Part shown: in pieces, positions 1-10,731 of the stretch | How the letters are laid out: every line of letters starts with the position of its first letter | Position numbering within the stretch: position 1 is the first letter of the stretch | DNA from: Thermopolyspora flexuosa | GTDB lineage: Bacteria; Actinomycetota; Actinomycetes; Streptosporangiales; Streptosporangiaceae | Reading direction: 5' to 3' | Assembly: GCF_006716785.1 (NCBI RefSeq) | Contig: NZ_VFPQ01000001.1 | Coordinates: forward strand, 372,001 to 436,000 | DNA: 64,000 nt | The notes under the pieces: model-generated | The model's database searches: none | The model's input: only the letters and a program-made list of their open reading frames with translations | Told to the model about the DNA's origin: nothing | Translations under genes and position numbers: made by a program

Positions 1-1425
1 CTCCAGGTTGAGCATGGTGGCCTGCTCGTCGGGCGTGGGCCGCCCCTGACCGGCCGGGCCGCCCTGGCCGGGCCGCTCGGACGGCGTGGCGGGGCGGTGC
101 GGCTCGGGGCCGTAGGCCGAGGCGGGGGCGGGCCGGCCCGGCTGCGCCCCCTGCGGGCCCTGGTCCCCGGGATGGCCCTGGCCCGGGTGCCCCTGGGCCG
201 GACGGTCCCGTTCCGGCCAGTCCGGCCACTGCTGGGCGCCGGGTGCCTGGCCGGGCCCCGGGCCGCGGTCGGCGCCGCCCGCGGGCGAGGCCGGCGGGCG
301 GTACGGCGGGGCGCTGCCGGGCGGGGCCGTGTAGAGGCCGCCGCTCTTCGGGCGGGCCATGTAGACGGTCTGGTTGCCGTCGGGCTCGGCGGTGGACAGG
401 TACGGCGTCGGCCCGCTCTGCGCCGGGCCGCCACGGTCGTCCCGGCCGCCCGGCGGGCGGTCGAAGCCCACACCGCCCATCGCGGCGGCGCCCACGAGCT
501 TCGGCCCGGTCTCGAACGGGCCCCGCACCCGCGGCGGCTGCCGGTGCGCGTCCGCGCTGTCGCCGTGGTGCACCGGCCGCGCGGTCGCGGACAGGTCGGG
601 CGCCCGGCCGTCGGCGACCGCGCGCAGCATGGCGTCGGCCTGCTCGGCGGACAGGCGCATGGTGTGGTCCTTCTGCAGCAGGCCCTCGATGATCGGCCGC
701 AGCGGGCCCGCCTGGGTGGGCGGCTCCGCGGTCTCGGTCATCAGCGCGGCGAGCGTGGCGGCGACCGAGCCGCGCTCGTACGCGGGCCGCCCCTCGACCG
801 CGAAGTAGAGGGTGGCGCCGAGTGACCACAGGTCGGACTCGGGCCCGGCGTACTCGCCGCGCGCCCGCTCCGGCGCGGTGTAGCCGGGGGAGCCGATCAC
901 CATGCCGGTCCTGGTCAGGTCGGTGTCGCCGACCGCCTTGGCGATGCCGAAGTCGGTGAGCACGACGCGGCCGGTGTCGGTGAGCAGCACGTTGCTCGGC
1001 TTGACGTCGCGGTGGAGGATGCCCTGGGCGTGCGCGGCGCGCAGCGCGCTGAGCAGGTCGACGCCGATCTGCGCGACGAGCCGGGGCGGCAGCGGGCCCT
1101 CCTCGTCGATGACCTGCTCCAGGGAGCGGCCCTCGACCAGCTCCATGATGATCCACGGGAGGCCGTCCACCACGATGGCGTCGTGCACCGTGGCGACGCA
1201 CGGATGGTTGAAGCGCGCGGCGAAGCGCGCCTCACGGATCATGCGTTCGCGCAGCTCGGCCTGTTGCTCGGGGGTGAGCCCAGGGTCCCGGCGGATCTGC
1301 TTGACCGCCACCTCCCGCCCGAGCGAACGGTCCCAGGCACGCCAGACCGTGCCCATGGTTCCCCTGCCGAGGGGGGCCGTCAACTCGTAGCGGTCGGCGA
1401 GCAACCGCGTGTGCTCTTCCGGCAT
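1..1425 (-). CDS. Serine/threonine protein kinase, C-terminus beyond window
   Basis: Hanks-type Ser/Thr kinase, cytosolic as far as visible. The kinase domain fills about residues 1-270: Gly-rich loop GRGTMG, VAIK-type lysine in EVAVKQI, catalytic loop HRDVKPSN, DFG motif DFGIAK, and an APE-type motif (APERARGE). A long Pro/Gly/Gln-rich tail follows and runs out of the window, so an extracytoplasmic domain further on cannot be excluded. The ATG at 1425 is chosen because a TATCTT hexamer lies 7 nt upstream (1433-1438), as expected for a leaderless transcript. It lies downstream of and parallel to a paralogous kinase. Substrates are unknown. Confidence 0.9.
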   Translation of the reverse strand, partial: MPEEHTRLLADRYELTAPLGRGTMGTVWRAWDRSLGREVAVKQIRRDPGLTPEQQAELRERMIREARFAARFNHPCVATVHDAIVVDGLPWIIMELVEGRSLEQVIDEEGPLPPRLVAQIGVDLLSALRAAHAQGILHRDVKPSNVLLTDTGRVVLTDFGIAKAVGDTDLTRTGMVIGSPGYTAPERARGEYAGPESDLWSLGATLYFAVEGRPAYERGSVAATLAALMTETAEPPTQAGPLRPIIEGLLQKDHTMRLSAEQADAMLRAVADGRAPDLSATARPVHHGDSADAHRQPPRVRGPFETGPKLVGAAAMGGVGFDRPPGGRDDRGGPAQSGPTPYLSTAEPDGNQTVYMARPKSGGLYTAPPGSAPPYRPPASPAGGADRGPGPGQAPGAQQWPDWPERDRPAQGHPGQGHPGDQGPQGAQPGRPAPASAYGPEPHRPATPSERPGQGGPAGQGRPTPDEQATMLNLE

Positions 1426-1432
1426 GAGTAAG

Positions 1433-1438
1433 AAGATA
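1433..1438 (-). promoter_or_regulatory. -10 element of first kinase (leaderless)
   Basis: TATCTT on the minus strand, 7 nt before the ATG at 1425. This spacing puts the transcription start at or next to the start codon. No clear -35 is visible. Confidence 0.45.
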
Positions 1439-1467
1439 GTCCGCGGCGCTTGAGGCGCGCTTTCCGG

Positions 1468-2646
1468 TTACTTGCGTAGGCGCGGTGGCAGGAACCGGCG
1501 GGGGATAATCGACCGTACAAAAGAGGACAATTGCCTCATAAATGGATGAATCGGAGCGAGTGGGGACTGCTCCGACGGCCGCCGGTGGGCACCCTCGAAC
1601 GGCCGCCGCACCCCGGCCGCGCCGTCCCGCCGCTGCCACGGCGGCGGCTGCGCGCCGGACTCGTGCGGGCGGGAGTCCGGCTGCTGCGACGGCACGCGCA
1701 GCGTCCCGGCCCGGTGCTGCCCGCGGTGCTGCGCCTTGTGCGACGACCTGCGGTGCAGCGGCGCGGTCGCCGCCTGCGGCAGCCGGAACGAGCGGTGGGC
1801 CGGCCCGCCGAGCGGCTCCTCGGCCGAGCCGCCCGCCGCGACCCGGGCGAGCATGAGCGCGGCGCGGGTGCCGTCGAGCCGTTGCCGCGGATCGATCTGC
1901 AGCAGGCCGGTGAGCACCGGGGCGAGCGGTCCGGCCCGCTCCATCGGGATCGGCTCGCCGCTGGTGAGCGCGGCGAGCGCGGCCGCCGCGGACCGCCGGC
2001 CGTGCAGGCCGCGTCCCTCGACGGCGGTGTACAGGGTGGCCCCGAGCGACCACAGGTCCCCGGCGGGGGAGGCCTTGTCGCCGAGGATGCGCTCGGGCGC
2101 GATGTATCCGGCCGAACCGAGCACGATGCCGGCCTGGGTGAGCGCGACGTCGCCCTCGAGAGCGGCGAGCCCGAAGTCGGTGAGCACCACCCGGTCCTCG
2201 GTGACGAGCACGTTGCTCGGCTTGACGTCGCGGTGGAGGATGCCCTTGGCGTGCACCGCGCGCAGTGCCCCGAGCACGTGGCGGCCGATCTCGGCGACCC
2301 GGCGCGGCGGCAGCGGGCCCTCCTGCCGGATGACCTCCTCGAGGGACCGGGCGCGCAGCAGCTCCATCACGATCCACGGGCGGTCGTCCTCGGTGACCAC
2401 GTCGTACACGGTGATCACCGACGGATGGGCGACCATCGCGGTCGCCCGGCCCTCGCGCTCGGTGCGGGCGCACAGCTCCGCGCGCAGCTCCTCGTCGAGG
2501 ACGTTCGGCAGGCGCACCTCCTTGACCGCGACCTCACGGTCGAGAAGGTCGTCGTATGCCCGCCACACGGTGCCCATGCCGCCGCGCCCGACCGGTTCCA
2601 ACAGCCGGTAACGCTCGGCGAGCCGGTATCCGGAGGGCGCACGCAT
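1468..2646 (-). CDS. Serine/threonine protein kinase
   Basis: Second Hanks-type kinase, paralogous to the one downstream. Visible motifs are GRGGMGTVW, EVAVKEV, HRDVKPSN, DFGLAAL and a well-aligned C-lobe. The tail (about residues 290-392) is Arg/Ser/Gln-rich without a clear membrane span and ends in a basic, amphipathic stretch. The frame stays open to 2742. I place the start at ATG 2646 because it lines up with the paralogue, and because TAAGCT sits 7 nt upstream (2654-2659), a likely -10 for a leaderless mRNA. The 42-nt gap to the next kinase suggests possible co-expression, although that gene also has its own -10-like element. Confidence 0.9.
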   Translation of the reverse strand: MRAPSGYRLAERYRLLEPVGRGGMGTVWRAYDDLLDREVAVKEVRLPNVLDEELRAELCARTEREGRATAMVAHPSVITVYDVVTEDDRPWIVMELLRARSLEEVIRQEGPLPPRRVAEIGRHVLGALRAVHAKGILHRDVKPSNVLVTEDRVVLTDFGLAALEGDVALTQAGIVLGSAGYIAPERILGDKASPAGDLWSLGATLYTAVEGRGLHGRRSAAAALAALTSGEPIPMERAGPLAPVLTGLLQIDPRQRLDGTRAALMLARVAAGGSAEEPLGGPAHRSFRLPQAATAPLHRRSSHKAQHRGQHRAGTLRVPSQQPDSRPHESGAQPPPWQRRDGAAGVRRPFEGAHRRPSEQSPLAPIHPFMRQLSSFVRSIIPRRFLPPRLRK

Positions 2647-2653
2647 GGGTGGC

Positions 2654-2659
2654 AGCTTA
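2654..2659 (-). promoter_or_regulatory. -10 element of second kinase (leaderless)
   Basis: TAAGCT on the minus strand ends 7 nt before the ATG at 2646. It supports the shorter start and a leaderless transcript. Confidence 0.4.
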
Positions 2660-2742
2660 CCGATTTGTTCCCGGCTGCCAGAAGGCAGTGGCCCGAATCT
2701 TTGTTGGGACCTTCGGTCAATCTTCTGACTGTCGTCAGTCAT

Positions 2743-3091
2743 GGGGTCTGCAGTCCCAATAGTTCAGCCACATACGTCACGACACGTTACCCATCGCCTG
2801 AACTTCGGGCCTCGTACCCTGCAATGGCGCCCTGGAAAGCGACACCACCATACCGAGTGCCGCCGGTACGGCCAATGCAGGTCGACCACAAACGGCGTCC
2901 GGTGACGGAAGTCACCGCACCTTTCGTCAGGTAAGACGTGGGTAACGCGAAGTTCGTTCACGACCGGGCGTACCGCCGCCGCGCGGGCGGCGGGACCGCG
3001 AGCGCGCGTCCGGCCCCGGCCGCCCCGAGCCGTGCCGTACGGCGTGCCGGTCGGGCGGACGGGGCCGGTGACGTCGGTGGCCTCGGGCCGG
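2743..3091. other. Intergenic region with inverted repeat and 14-mer shared with 25786-25799
   Basis: No gene is supported here. It holds an inverted repeat GGTGAC-GGAA-GTCACC at 2901-2916 and the 14-mer CGTCTTACCTGACG (minus strand, 2925-2938), which recurs before the T4SS-like operon. A GC-rich hairpin lies at 2973-2993 close to the fumarase stop. This probably contains upstream control sequence for the second kinase gene. Confidence 0.5.
2973..2993 (-). terminator. GC-rich hairpin downstream of fumarase
   Basis: Perfect 8-bp stem CCGCCGCC/GGCGGCGG with a 5-nt loop, about 100 nt past the fumarase stop. There is no U-tract, so termination is only a suggestion. Confidence 0.3.
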
Positions 3092-4747
<1,656 letters not shown>

Positions 4748-4757
4748 CGCGCTCCTC

Positions 4758-5705
4758 CTAGGTTTTCCTAGAGATTACGACCCCGCCTCGCAGGCCCAGC
4801 ACGATGCCCGCGATGACGAGCCCGGCACCCGCCAGGTCGGCGGTCGTGGGCGTGCCGAGGCCGAGCACGACCGTGGTGACCAGCGAGCCCACCGGGATGA
4901 GCCCGGCGAGCAGGCCCGCCCGCTGCGGGCCGAGCCGGGGCAGGCCGGTGTACCAGAGCAGGAACGCGATCACGGTGATCACGACGGCGAGGTAGCCGAG
5001 GCCGAGCGCCTCGGCCGCGGTCGGCGGCCGCAGGATGCCGCCGCCGTCGAGCGCGAGCCCGATCGCCACCAGCAGCGGTACGGCGAGCGCGCACGCGTAC
5101 GCCGACACCCGGACCGCGCCGAGCCTGGGCAGCAGCGGCAGGGCGAGCAGCGAGAAGCACACCTCGCAGCCGAGCGCGACCAGCGACCAGGCCAGCCCGG
5201 CCGGGGTGCCGCTGCCGAGCCCGGTGGCGAGCGTGGCCCCGGCGACCACGACGGCCGCGGCGGCGACCACGCGCGGCGACGGCCGCCCGCCGACCAGGGC
5301 GAGCACGAGGGGGACCGTGCCGAGCACGGTGCCCGCGAGGGTGGGCCCGGACGCGTTCGCCGACTCGATCACCGCCACGTTGAAGATGACCAGCCCGGTC
5401 ATCGCCAGCGCGACGAGCAGCGCCACGTCCCGGCGGGTGAGCCGCTCGGTGGCCGGGCCGCGCAGCCGGGCCACGGCGAGCAGGATCGCCGCGGCCGCCG
5501 CGTACCGCACCGCCTGCCCGCCGTACACCGGGTAGTCGGCGATCAGCGCGGAGACCGCGGTGAGCGTGCCGACGAGGAACATCGCCGACGCCGCGCAGGC
5601 CGCTCCGGCGATCCAGGCGCGCCCGCGGCCGTCGGCGGGCGCCGGGGCGGAATCGGTGGTCCGCCTCGATTGCGTCGATGTGGGTTGTTCGTGCCGCACG
5701 TTCAC
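4758..5705 (-). CDS. DMT/EamA-family transporter
   Basis: About 315 aa with ten predicted hydrophobic segments in two EamA repeats, typical of drug/metabolite exporters. The frame is open to 6044, but the upstream part lies antisense to the MocR-type gene and does not look like protein; GTG 5705 gives a normal short cytoplasmic N-terminus. It is divergent from the MocR regulator, the usual arrangement for a target gene, with a palindrome between them. The stop codon forms part of the Shine-Dalgarno of the fumarase gene 10 nt downstream. The substrate is unknown; amino acids or related metabolites are common for MocR-linked members. Confidence 0.85.
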   Translation of the reverse strand: MNVRHEQPTSTQSRRTTDSAPAPADGRGRAWIAGAACAASAMFLVGTLTAVSALIADYPVYGGQAVRYAAAAAILLAVARLRGPATERLTRRDVALLVALAMTGLVIFNVAVIESANASGPTLAGTVLGTVPLVLALVGGRPSPRVVAAAAVVVAGATLATGLGSGTPAGLAWSLVALGCEVCFSLLALPLLPRLGAVRVSAYACALAVPLLVAIGLALDGGGILRPPTAAEALGLGYLAVVITVIAFLLWYTGLPRLGPQRAGLLAGLIPVGSLVTTVVLGLGTPTTADLAGAGLVIAGIVLGLRGGVVISRKT

Positions 5706-5725
5706 GGCGAGGATGCTAGGAACGC

Positions 5726-5774
5726 AATGGACCTCGTCCCTGGTCCATTCATGAGCGGAAACCGAGGACCAATT
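5726..5774. promoter_or_regulatory. Probable MocR operator between transporter and regulator
   Basis: Perfect inverted repeat AATGGACC-N8-GGTCCATT (5726-5733 and 5742-5749), plus a third half-site-like GGACCAATT (5766-5774) that runs into the regulator start. GGTCC/GGACC half-sites are typical of MocR/PdxR-type operators. It covers the divergent promoter region. Confidence 0.65.
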
Positions 5775-7260
5775 GCCGGATCTGCACCTTATCGTCGACC
5801 GGGCCAAGGGCGGCGTCGCCGCCCAGCTCGCCCGTGGGCTGCGCGACGCCATCCGCTCGGGCCGGCTGCGCCCCGGCGAGCGGCTGCCCGCCACCCGCGA
5901 GCTCGCCCGCGACCTCGGCCTGTCCCGGGGCGTGGTGGTCGAGGCGTACGAGCAGCTCGTCGCCGAGGGCTTCCTCGTCTCGCGGGTGGGCGCGGGCACC
6001 CGCGTGGCCCCGCTCGCCGCCGGCGTACCCGGCGACCGGGCCACGGACGACCCCGCCGGCCAGGACGACGGCGCGGCGGGGAAGCGGGCCGCGGCGGACG
6101 GCGCGCGGCCGCGCCGGAGGACCGGCCCCGGCGGGCGGTCGTTCGCGGCCGCGGACCGCTGGCGGTCGTACTACGGGTACCGGCCGACCTCGCCGGATCT
6201 GGCGATGTTCCCCCGGCAGCGGTGGCTCGCCGCGGTACGGCACGTGCTCGCCACGGTGCCGCACGACGGGCTCGACTACGGCGACCCGGGCGGGGTGCCG
6301 GAGCTGCGCGCCGAGCTCGCCGCCTACCTGCGGCGGGTGCGGGCCGCCGACGCCACGCCGGAGAACGTGGTGGTGGTGAGCGGGGTGGCCCAGGCGCTCA
6401 CCCTCGTCGTGCGCCACCTCGCCGGCGGGCGCGGCGGGCGGGTCCGGCTCGCCGTGGAGGACCCGACCACGCCCCGCCCGCTGCCGATGCTGCGCTCGGC
6501 CGGCGCGGAGCTGGTCCCGGTGCCGGTCGACGAGGAGGGCATGGACGCCGCCGCGCTGCGCCGCAGCGGCGCCGAGGCGGTGCTGCTCACGCCCGCGCAC
6601 AACTACCCGACCGGCGTGGTGCTCTCCCCGCGGCGCCGCGCCGAGATCGCCGCGTGGGCGGCCGAGACCGGCGCGGTCGTGCTCGAGGACGACTACGACG
6701 CCGAGTTCCGCTTCGACCGGGACCCGGTCGGCTGCCTGCAGGGCCTCGCCCCCGGCCACGTCGTGCTCGCGGGCAGCGTGAGCAAGTCGCTCGCCCCCGG
6801 CCTGCGGCTCGGCTGGCTCGTCGCCCCCGATCCGATCGCGCGGGCGGTACGGCAGGCCCGCGAGGAGGAGGACCTCGGCTCGCCGGTGATCGACCAGTAC
6901 GCCCTCGCCCACTTCATCGCGACCGGCGGCTACGACCGGCACCTGCGCCGCATGCGCCGCGAGTACCGGGCGCGGCGGGACGCGATGGTGCGCGCCCTCG
7001 CCGAGCACCTGCCGCAGGTGCGCGTGCCCGGCGTGGCGGCCGGGCTGCACCTGTACGCCGAGCTGCCGCCCGGCTGGGACGAGGAGCGCGTGGTCGCCGC
7101 GGCGACCGCCGCCGGGCTCACCGCCGACCCGGTCGCCCCGGCGCGCACCGCCCCCGGCCCGCCCGCCGTCGTGATCGGCTTCGCCCGCCTGCCGGTGCAC
7201 CGGATCGAGGCCGCGGTACGCGAGCTCGCCGCGGCGGTCCGGCCGTACCGGGCCGGTTGA
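5773..7260 (+). CDS. MocR/PdxR-type regulator (GntR HTH plus aminotransferase fold)
   Basis: 495 aa. Residues about 10-75 form a GntR winged helix (RPGERLPATRELARDLGLSR). Residues about 135-485 form a fold-type I aminotransferase domain with DDYDAEF and a PLP-lysine motif SVSKSLAPGLRLGW. Such proteins use PLP, sometimes as an external aldimine with an amino acid, to control a neighbouring gene. The start is TTG 5773, right at the last operator half-site; no better codon lies nearby in frame. The likely target is the divergent DMT transporter and, through coupling, fumarase. Confidence 0.9.
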   Translation: MPDLHLIVDRAKGGVAAQLARGLRDAIRSGRLRPGERLPATRELARDLGLSRGVVVEAYEQLVAEGFLVSRVGAGTRVAPLAAGVPGDRATDDPAGQDDGAAGKRAAADGARPRRRTGPGGRSFAAADRWRSYYGYRPTSPDLAMFPRQRWLAAVRHVLATVPHDGLDYGDPGGVPELRAELAAYLRRVRAADATPENVVVVSGVAQALTLVVRHLAGGRGGRVRLAVEDPTTPRPLPMLRSAGAELVPVPVDEEGMDAAALRRSGAEAVLLTPAHNYPTGVVLSPRRRAEIAAWAAETGAVVLEDDYDAEFRFDRDPVGCLQGLAPGHVVLAGSVSKSLAPGLRLGWLVAPDPIARAVRQAREEEDLGSPVIDQYALAHFIATGGYDRHLRRMRREYRARRDAMVRALAEHLPQVRVPGVAAGLHLYAELPPGWDEERVVAAATAAGLTADPVAPARTAPGPPAVVIGFARLPVHRIEAAVRELAAAVRPYRAG

Positions 7261-7330
7261 CCTGGCGCCCGCACGCCGGTCTGCGTGCCGGTGTGACGCG
7301 TTCGAGGTGTACGGCCGGTGCGCGGTGACC

Positions 7331-7336
7331 TAGTGT
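7331..7336 (+). promoter_or_regulatory. -10 element of DUF1707 gene (leaderless)
   Basis: TAGTGT ends 7 nt before GTG 7344. Confidence 0.45.
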
Positions 7337-7343
7337 CGAAGGC

Positions 7344-8030
7344 GTGGAGAGCAACCCTCGGCCCCCATCCATCAGCCGCAGCCTCGCGGAGAGCCTGACC
7401 GGCCTGTGGCAGGCCTGGGAGGCTCGCCGCCTTCCCGCCGGGGCGCCGCCGGAGCAGCGCGTGCCCGTGGCCCAGCTGCGCGCCTCGGACGCCGATCGGG
7501 AGCGCGTCGTGTCGGTGCTGCAGGAGGCGTGCGCCGACGGGCGGCTCACCGTGGCCGAGCACGAGGAACGGGTGGAGCGCGCCTACCTGGCGAAGACCCT
7601 CGGCGAGCTGGCCGCGCTCACCGCCGACCTGCTTCCCCCCGACCGGCAGCCGGTCAACCTCGACGACCGGCCGGTCACCGCGCTGTTCCGCAAGGAGCGG
7701 CGGGAAGGCCGCTGGGTCGTGCCGCCCCGGTACACCGCGACCGCGATCGGCACCACGGTCACCCTCGACCTGCGCGAGGCGCTGCTGCAGACCCACCACG
7801 TGACGCTCGAGGTCACCGTGGTCGGCGGCACCCTCGAGCTCATCGTGCCCGAGGGCGTCCAGGTGGAGATGCCGGCGAAGGCCACGTTCGGCGACAAGAA
7901 GAACCGGGTGCGCGCCGTACCGAGCCCGCAGGCCCCGCTCATCGAGATCACCGGGCGGGTGATCCTCGGGTCGATCGTCGCCAAGCCGCCGAAGCCTCCG
8001 AAGAAGGGCCGGTTCCGCCGCCACGGCTAG
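7344..8030 (+). CDS. DUF1707 and LiaF-like domain protein
   Basis: 228 aa, soluble. Residues about 45-97 form a DUF1707 domain (RASDADRE start, then VAEHEERVERAYLAKT). The C-terminal part (about 130-215) resembles the LiaF/YvqF-type beta-rich domain seen in cell-wall stress proteins. The last residues are strongly basic. GTG 7344 is chosen from the -10-like element 7 nt upstream. The function is not established; this domain pair is common in Actinobacteria and is thought to be membrane-peripheral. It converges on glpX with a hairpin between. Confidence 0.8.
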   Translation: MESNPRPPSISRSLAESLTGLWQAWEARRLPAGAPPEQRVPVAQLRASDADRERVVSVLQEACADGRLTVAEHEERVERAYLAKTLGELAALTADLLPPDRQPVNLDDRPVTALFRKERREGRWVVPPRYTATAIGTTVTLDLREALLQTHHVTLEVTVVGGTLELIVPEGVQVEMPAKATFGDKKNRVRAVPSPQAPLIEITGRVILGSIVAKPPKPPKKGRFRRHG

Positions 8031-8038
8031 CGGCGGGA

Positions 8039-8084
8039 CGCCCGGCGGACCGTACGGGACGCGTGCCCGCGGGTCCGCCGGGCG
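8039..8084. terminator. Bidirectional hairpin between convergent genes
   Basis: Perfect 13-bp stem CGCCCGGCGGACC/GGTCCGCCGGGCG (8039-8051 and 8072-8084) with a 20-nt loop, in the 79-nt gap between the DUF1707 gene and glpX. It lacks a U-tract but is well placed to stop both. Confidence 0.6.
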
Positions 8085-8109
8085 GCCGTACGGCCGTGCG
8101 GTCCGGGGC

Positions 8110-9150
8110 TCAGACCGCGGTGTCGAAGTTGATCGCGCTGTACGCGCGCAGCTTCCACAGCCGGTGCTCGCTCTCGATCTTGCGGACGGTGCCGGAGCGG
8201 CTGCGCATCACCAGCGAGTTCGTGATCGCACAGCCGCCGCGGTACCGCACGCCGCGCATCAGCTCGCCGTCCGTGATGCCGGTGGCGGCGAAGAACACGT
8301 CGTCGGACTTGACCAGGTCGTCGATGGTGAGCACCTTGTCGAGGTCGTGCCCGGCGTCCAGCGCGCGGCGGCGCTCGTCCTCGTCCCGCGGCCACAGCCT
8401 GCCCTGGATCACGCCGCCGAGGCACTTGAGGGCGCAGGCCGCGATGATGCCCTCCGGGGTGCCGCCGATGCCGAGCATGAGGTCGATGCCGGTGTCCGGG
8501 CGGGCCGCCATGATCGCGCCGGCCACGTCGCCGTCGGTGATGAACTTGATCCGCGCGCCGGTCTCACGGATCTCCTTGACGATCTGCTCGTGCCGGGGCC
8601 GGTCGAGGATGACCACGGTGACGTCCTGCGGCGCGCAGCCCTTCGCCCGGGCCACCGCGGCGATGTTCGCCGCCACCGGGGCGTTGATGTCCACCACCGA
8701 CGCCGCCTCCGGGCCGGTCACCAGCTTCTCCATGTAGAAGACCGCGGACGGGTCGTACATCGAGCCGCGCTCGCTCACCGCGATCACCGAGATCGCGTTC
8801 GACATGCCCATCGCGGTGAGCCGGGTGCCGTCGATCGGGTCCACGGCGACGTCGCACTCGGGGGCGTCGGCGTCCGCGGAGCCGACCCGCTCGCCGTTGT
8901 ACAACATGGGAGCGTTGTCCTTCTCCCCCTCGCCGATCACCACGACACCGTTCATCGACACCGTGTTGATCAACTGGCGCATCGCGTTCACGGCCGCGCC
9001 GTCGGCCCCGTTCTTGTCGCCGCGGCCGACCCACCGGGCCGCTGCCATCGCCGCCGCCTCGGTCACACGTACCAGCTCAAGCGCGAGGTTGCGGTCGGGC
9101 GCGTGCTCCTTCGTGGCCAAAGGCGGCGGTACCGAATTCTGGTCGGACAT
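8110..9150 (-). CDS. glpX: Fructose-1,6-bisphosphatase class II
   Basis: 346 aa from ATG 9150, the usual GlpX size. Metal and substrate motifs are visible: [26 protein letters not shown] and a C-terminal RSRSGT. It removes the 1-phosphate of fructose-1,6-bisphosphate in gluconeogenesis. The frame is open to 9453, but residues before MSDQNSV look non-coding and a GAAGAAGGG Shine-Dalgarno precedes ATG 9150. Its company (DUF4245, xseB, xseA, ispH) is the standard actinobacterial neighbourhood. Confidence 0.95.
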   Translation of the reverse strand: MSDQNSVPPPLATKEHAPDRNLALELVRVTEAAAMAAARWVGRGDKNGADGAAVNAMRQLINTVSMNGVVVIGEGEKDNAPMLYNGERVGSADADAPECDVAVDPIDGTRLTAMGMSNAISVIAVSERGSMYDPSAVFYMEKLVTGPEAASVVDINAPVAANIAAVARAKGCAPQDVTVVILDRPRHEQIVKEIRETGARIKFITDGDVAGAIMAARPDTGIDLMLGIGGTPEGIIAACALKCLGGVIQGRLWPRDEDERRRALDAGHDLDKVLTIDDLVKSDDVFFAATGITDGELMRGVRYRGGCAITNSLVMRSRSGTVRKIESEHRLWKLRAYSAINFDTAV

Positions 9151-9308
9151 GATGGAGCCCTTCTTCGCGAAACTGCCGTAATCAAGAATCTCAGGCGCCT
9201 GCCAACTGCTTGCAGGGTGGTACGCCGTGCACCTGAATGACGACATTCCTTCCCTGCTGCGGAACTTTTGATCCCGATCGGCCCCGCGGGCGTCCCCGGG
9301 CGGGAAAG

Positions 9309-9342
9309 CCGGAAGATCGCATCGAAGGCCGACCGGAAGATC
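9309..9342. repeat. Direct repeat in glpX/tetR divergent region
   Basis: CCGGAAGATC occurs at 9309-9318 and 9333-9342, 24 nt start to start, just upstream of the TetR gene promoter. It could be an operator for that repressor, though TetR sites are usually palindromes. Confidence 0.35.
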
Positions 9343-9381
9343 AACAACGCGCACCCGCCCATCGAGGGCGGCCGGGAGGGA

Positions 9382-9387
9382 TAATGT
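9382..9387 (+). promoter_or_regulatory. -10 element of tetR-type gene (leaderless)
   Basis: TAATGT ends 7 nt before ATG 9395, predicting transcription from the start codon. Confidence 0.5.
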
Positions 9388-9394
9388 CGCCACC

Positions 9395-10036
9395 ATGAGC
9401 AGCGACACGGATCGGCCGGTCACCACGCGCACCTCGGAGCGGGGCGCGGCCACCCGCGGCGCCCTCCTCGAGGCCGCCAGACAGGTTTTCGTCTCCAGCG
9501 GTTTCGCCGAGGCGGGCGTGACCGAGGTCGTCGCGCGGGCGAAGGCCAGCGTCGGCAGCCTCTACCACCACTTCTCCGGCGGCAAGGCCGAGCTCTACAC
9601 GGCGCTCTTCGACGAGTTCCAGGACCGGCAGATCCAGCGCAGCAAGCAGGCCACCCAGGCGGCCCGCGCCGCCGGGGTCACCGACCCGATGGAGCTGCTC
9701 ATCGCCGGGGCCCGCGCCTACCTCGAGGGCTGCTTCGAGGAGCGGGAGCTGTCCGCGCTGTTCCTGCGCGGCGACGGCCCGCCCGGCTTCGAGGTCTACA
9801 TGCGGGAGAAGCTCGGCCAGTGGGTACGGCGCAACGCCGCGCTGTTCGACGAGGACGAGGGCGCGCTCGCGGTCGTCATCACCGGCGCGCTCGCCGCGGT
9901 CGCCCAGCACGTCTCGCTCGCCGAGGACGTGGCCGCCGCCCGCAGGCTCGCCGACGAGGCGCTCGTCATCATCCGCGGCATCCGCAGGCCCTCGGGCGAG
10001 CCGCCCGCGGAGGGCCCGGCCGCGGCGTCCGCGTAG
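9395..10036 (+). CDS. TetR-family transcriptional regulator
   Basis: 213 aa. The N-terminal HTH (about residues 17-64) shows the family pattern, with [19 protein letters not shown] and a recognition helix around [17 protein letters not shown]. The C-terminal ligand domain is not assignable. It is divergent from glpX and 73 nt before the DUF4245 gene, which has its own -10-like element. Its regulon is unknown; self-regulation through the upstream direct repeat is possible. It interrupts the usual close spacing of glpX and DUF4245 genes. Confidence 0.88.
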   Translation: MSSDTDRPVTTRTSERGAATRGALLEAARQVFVSSGFAEAGVTEVVARAKASVGSLYHHFSGGKAELYTALFDEFQDRQIQRSKQATQAARAAGVTDPMELLIAGARAYLEGCFEERELSALFLRGDGPPGFEVYMREKLGQWVRRNAALFDEDEGALAVVITGALAAVAQHVSLAEDVAAARRLADEALVIIRGIRRPSGEPPAEGPAAASA

Positions 10037-10095
10037 CCGTACCGGTGGCGCCCGGCGGCGGTGCGGGCGCGGTCGGGGGCGTCGGGGGAAGGCGG

Positions 10096-10101
10096 TAGTC
10101 T
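10096..10101 (+). promoter_or_regulatory. -10 element of DUF4245 gene (leaderless)
   Basis: TAGTCT ends 8 nt before GTG 10110. Confidence 0.4.
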
Positions 10102-10109
10102 CGCGTGAC

Positions 10110-10727
10110 GTGGGCCGATTCACCCAAGGGTTCGTTGGTTACGCGTTCGCGCTGCTGGTCTGCCTCGGCGCGGTCGGGTTGTTCCTGCTCGTGACGCCGC
10201 AGAGCCGTACCGAGCGCATCCCCGAGGTGAACTTCTCCATCGACCTGGCGAACGCGCGCCGCCAGGCCTCGTTCGAGGTGTGGGCGCCGGAGCCGGTGCC
10301 CGCGAACTGGGTGCCGAACAGCTCCCGGATCGCCCCGGACCAGGCGTTCTTCACCTGGCGGCTCGGCTTCGCCACCGCCAAGCGCAGGCACGCCATGCTC
10401 GCGCAGAGCGACGAGCAGCCCGCCGCGGAGTTCGCCAACCGCATGGCGAACAGCGACAAGCCGGTCGGCACCGTGGAGATCGCCGGGGCGACATGGGAGA
10501 AGCGGGAGCGGCCGGACAAGAACCAGCGCACGCTGATCCGGTTCCTCGACGGCGCCACGGTCGTGGTCACCGGGACCGCGGACTGGGACGAGCTCACCAC
10601 CCTCGCCACCAGCCTCAAGGCGTACCCCAAGGTCGAGGACACCCCCGGGCCCACGCCGTCCGCGTCCCCGTCGGTGTCCGCCTCGGCCGAGGCGGCGGCG
10701 ACGCCGTCCGGCGGGCAGGACGGCTGA
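10110..10727 (+). CDS. DUF4245 membrane-anchored protein
   Basis: 205 aa. One membrane span at about residues 8-30, then an extracytoplasmic domain with the DUF4245 signature (WVPNSSRIAP, GTVEIAGATWEK) and a Ser/Pro-rich tail. The role is unknown. The family is repeatedly found near glpX and the xse genes in Actinobacteria, as here. It converges on xseB with only 4 nt between stops. Confidence 0.85.
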   Translation: MGRFTQGFVGYAFALLVCLGAVGLFLLVTPQSRTERIPEVNFSIDLANARRQASFEVWAPEPVPANWVPNSSRIAPDQAFFTWRLGFATAKRRHAMLAQSDEQPAAEFANRMANSDKPVGTVEIAGATWEKRERPDKNQRTLIRFLDGATVVVTGTADWDELTTLATSLKAYPKVEDTPGPTPSASPSVSASAEAAATPSGGQDG

Positions 10728-10731
10728 GCGG

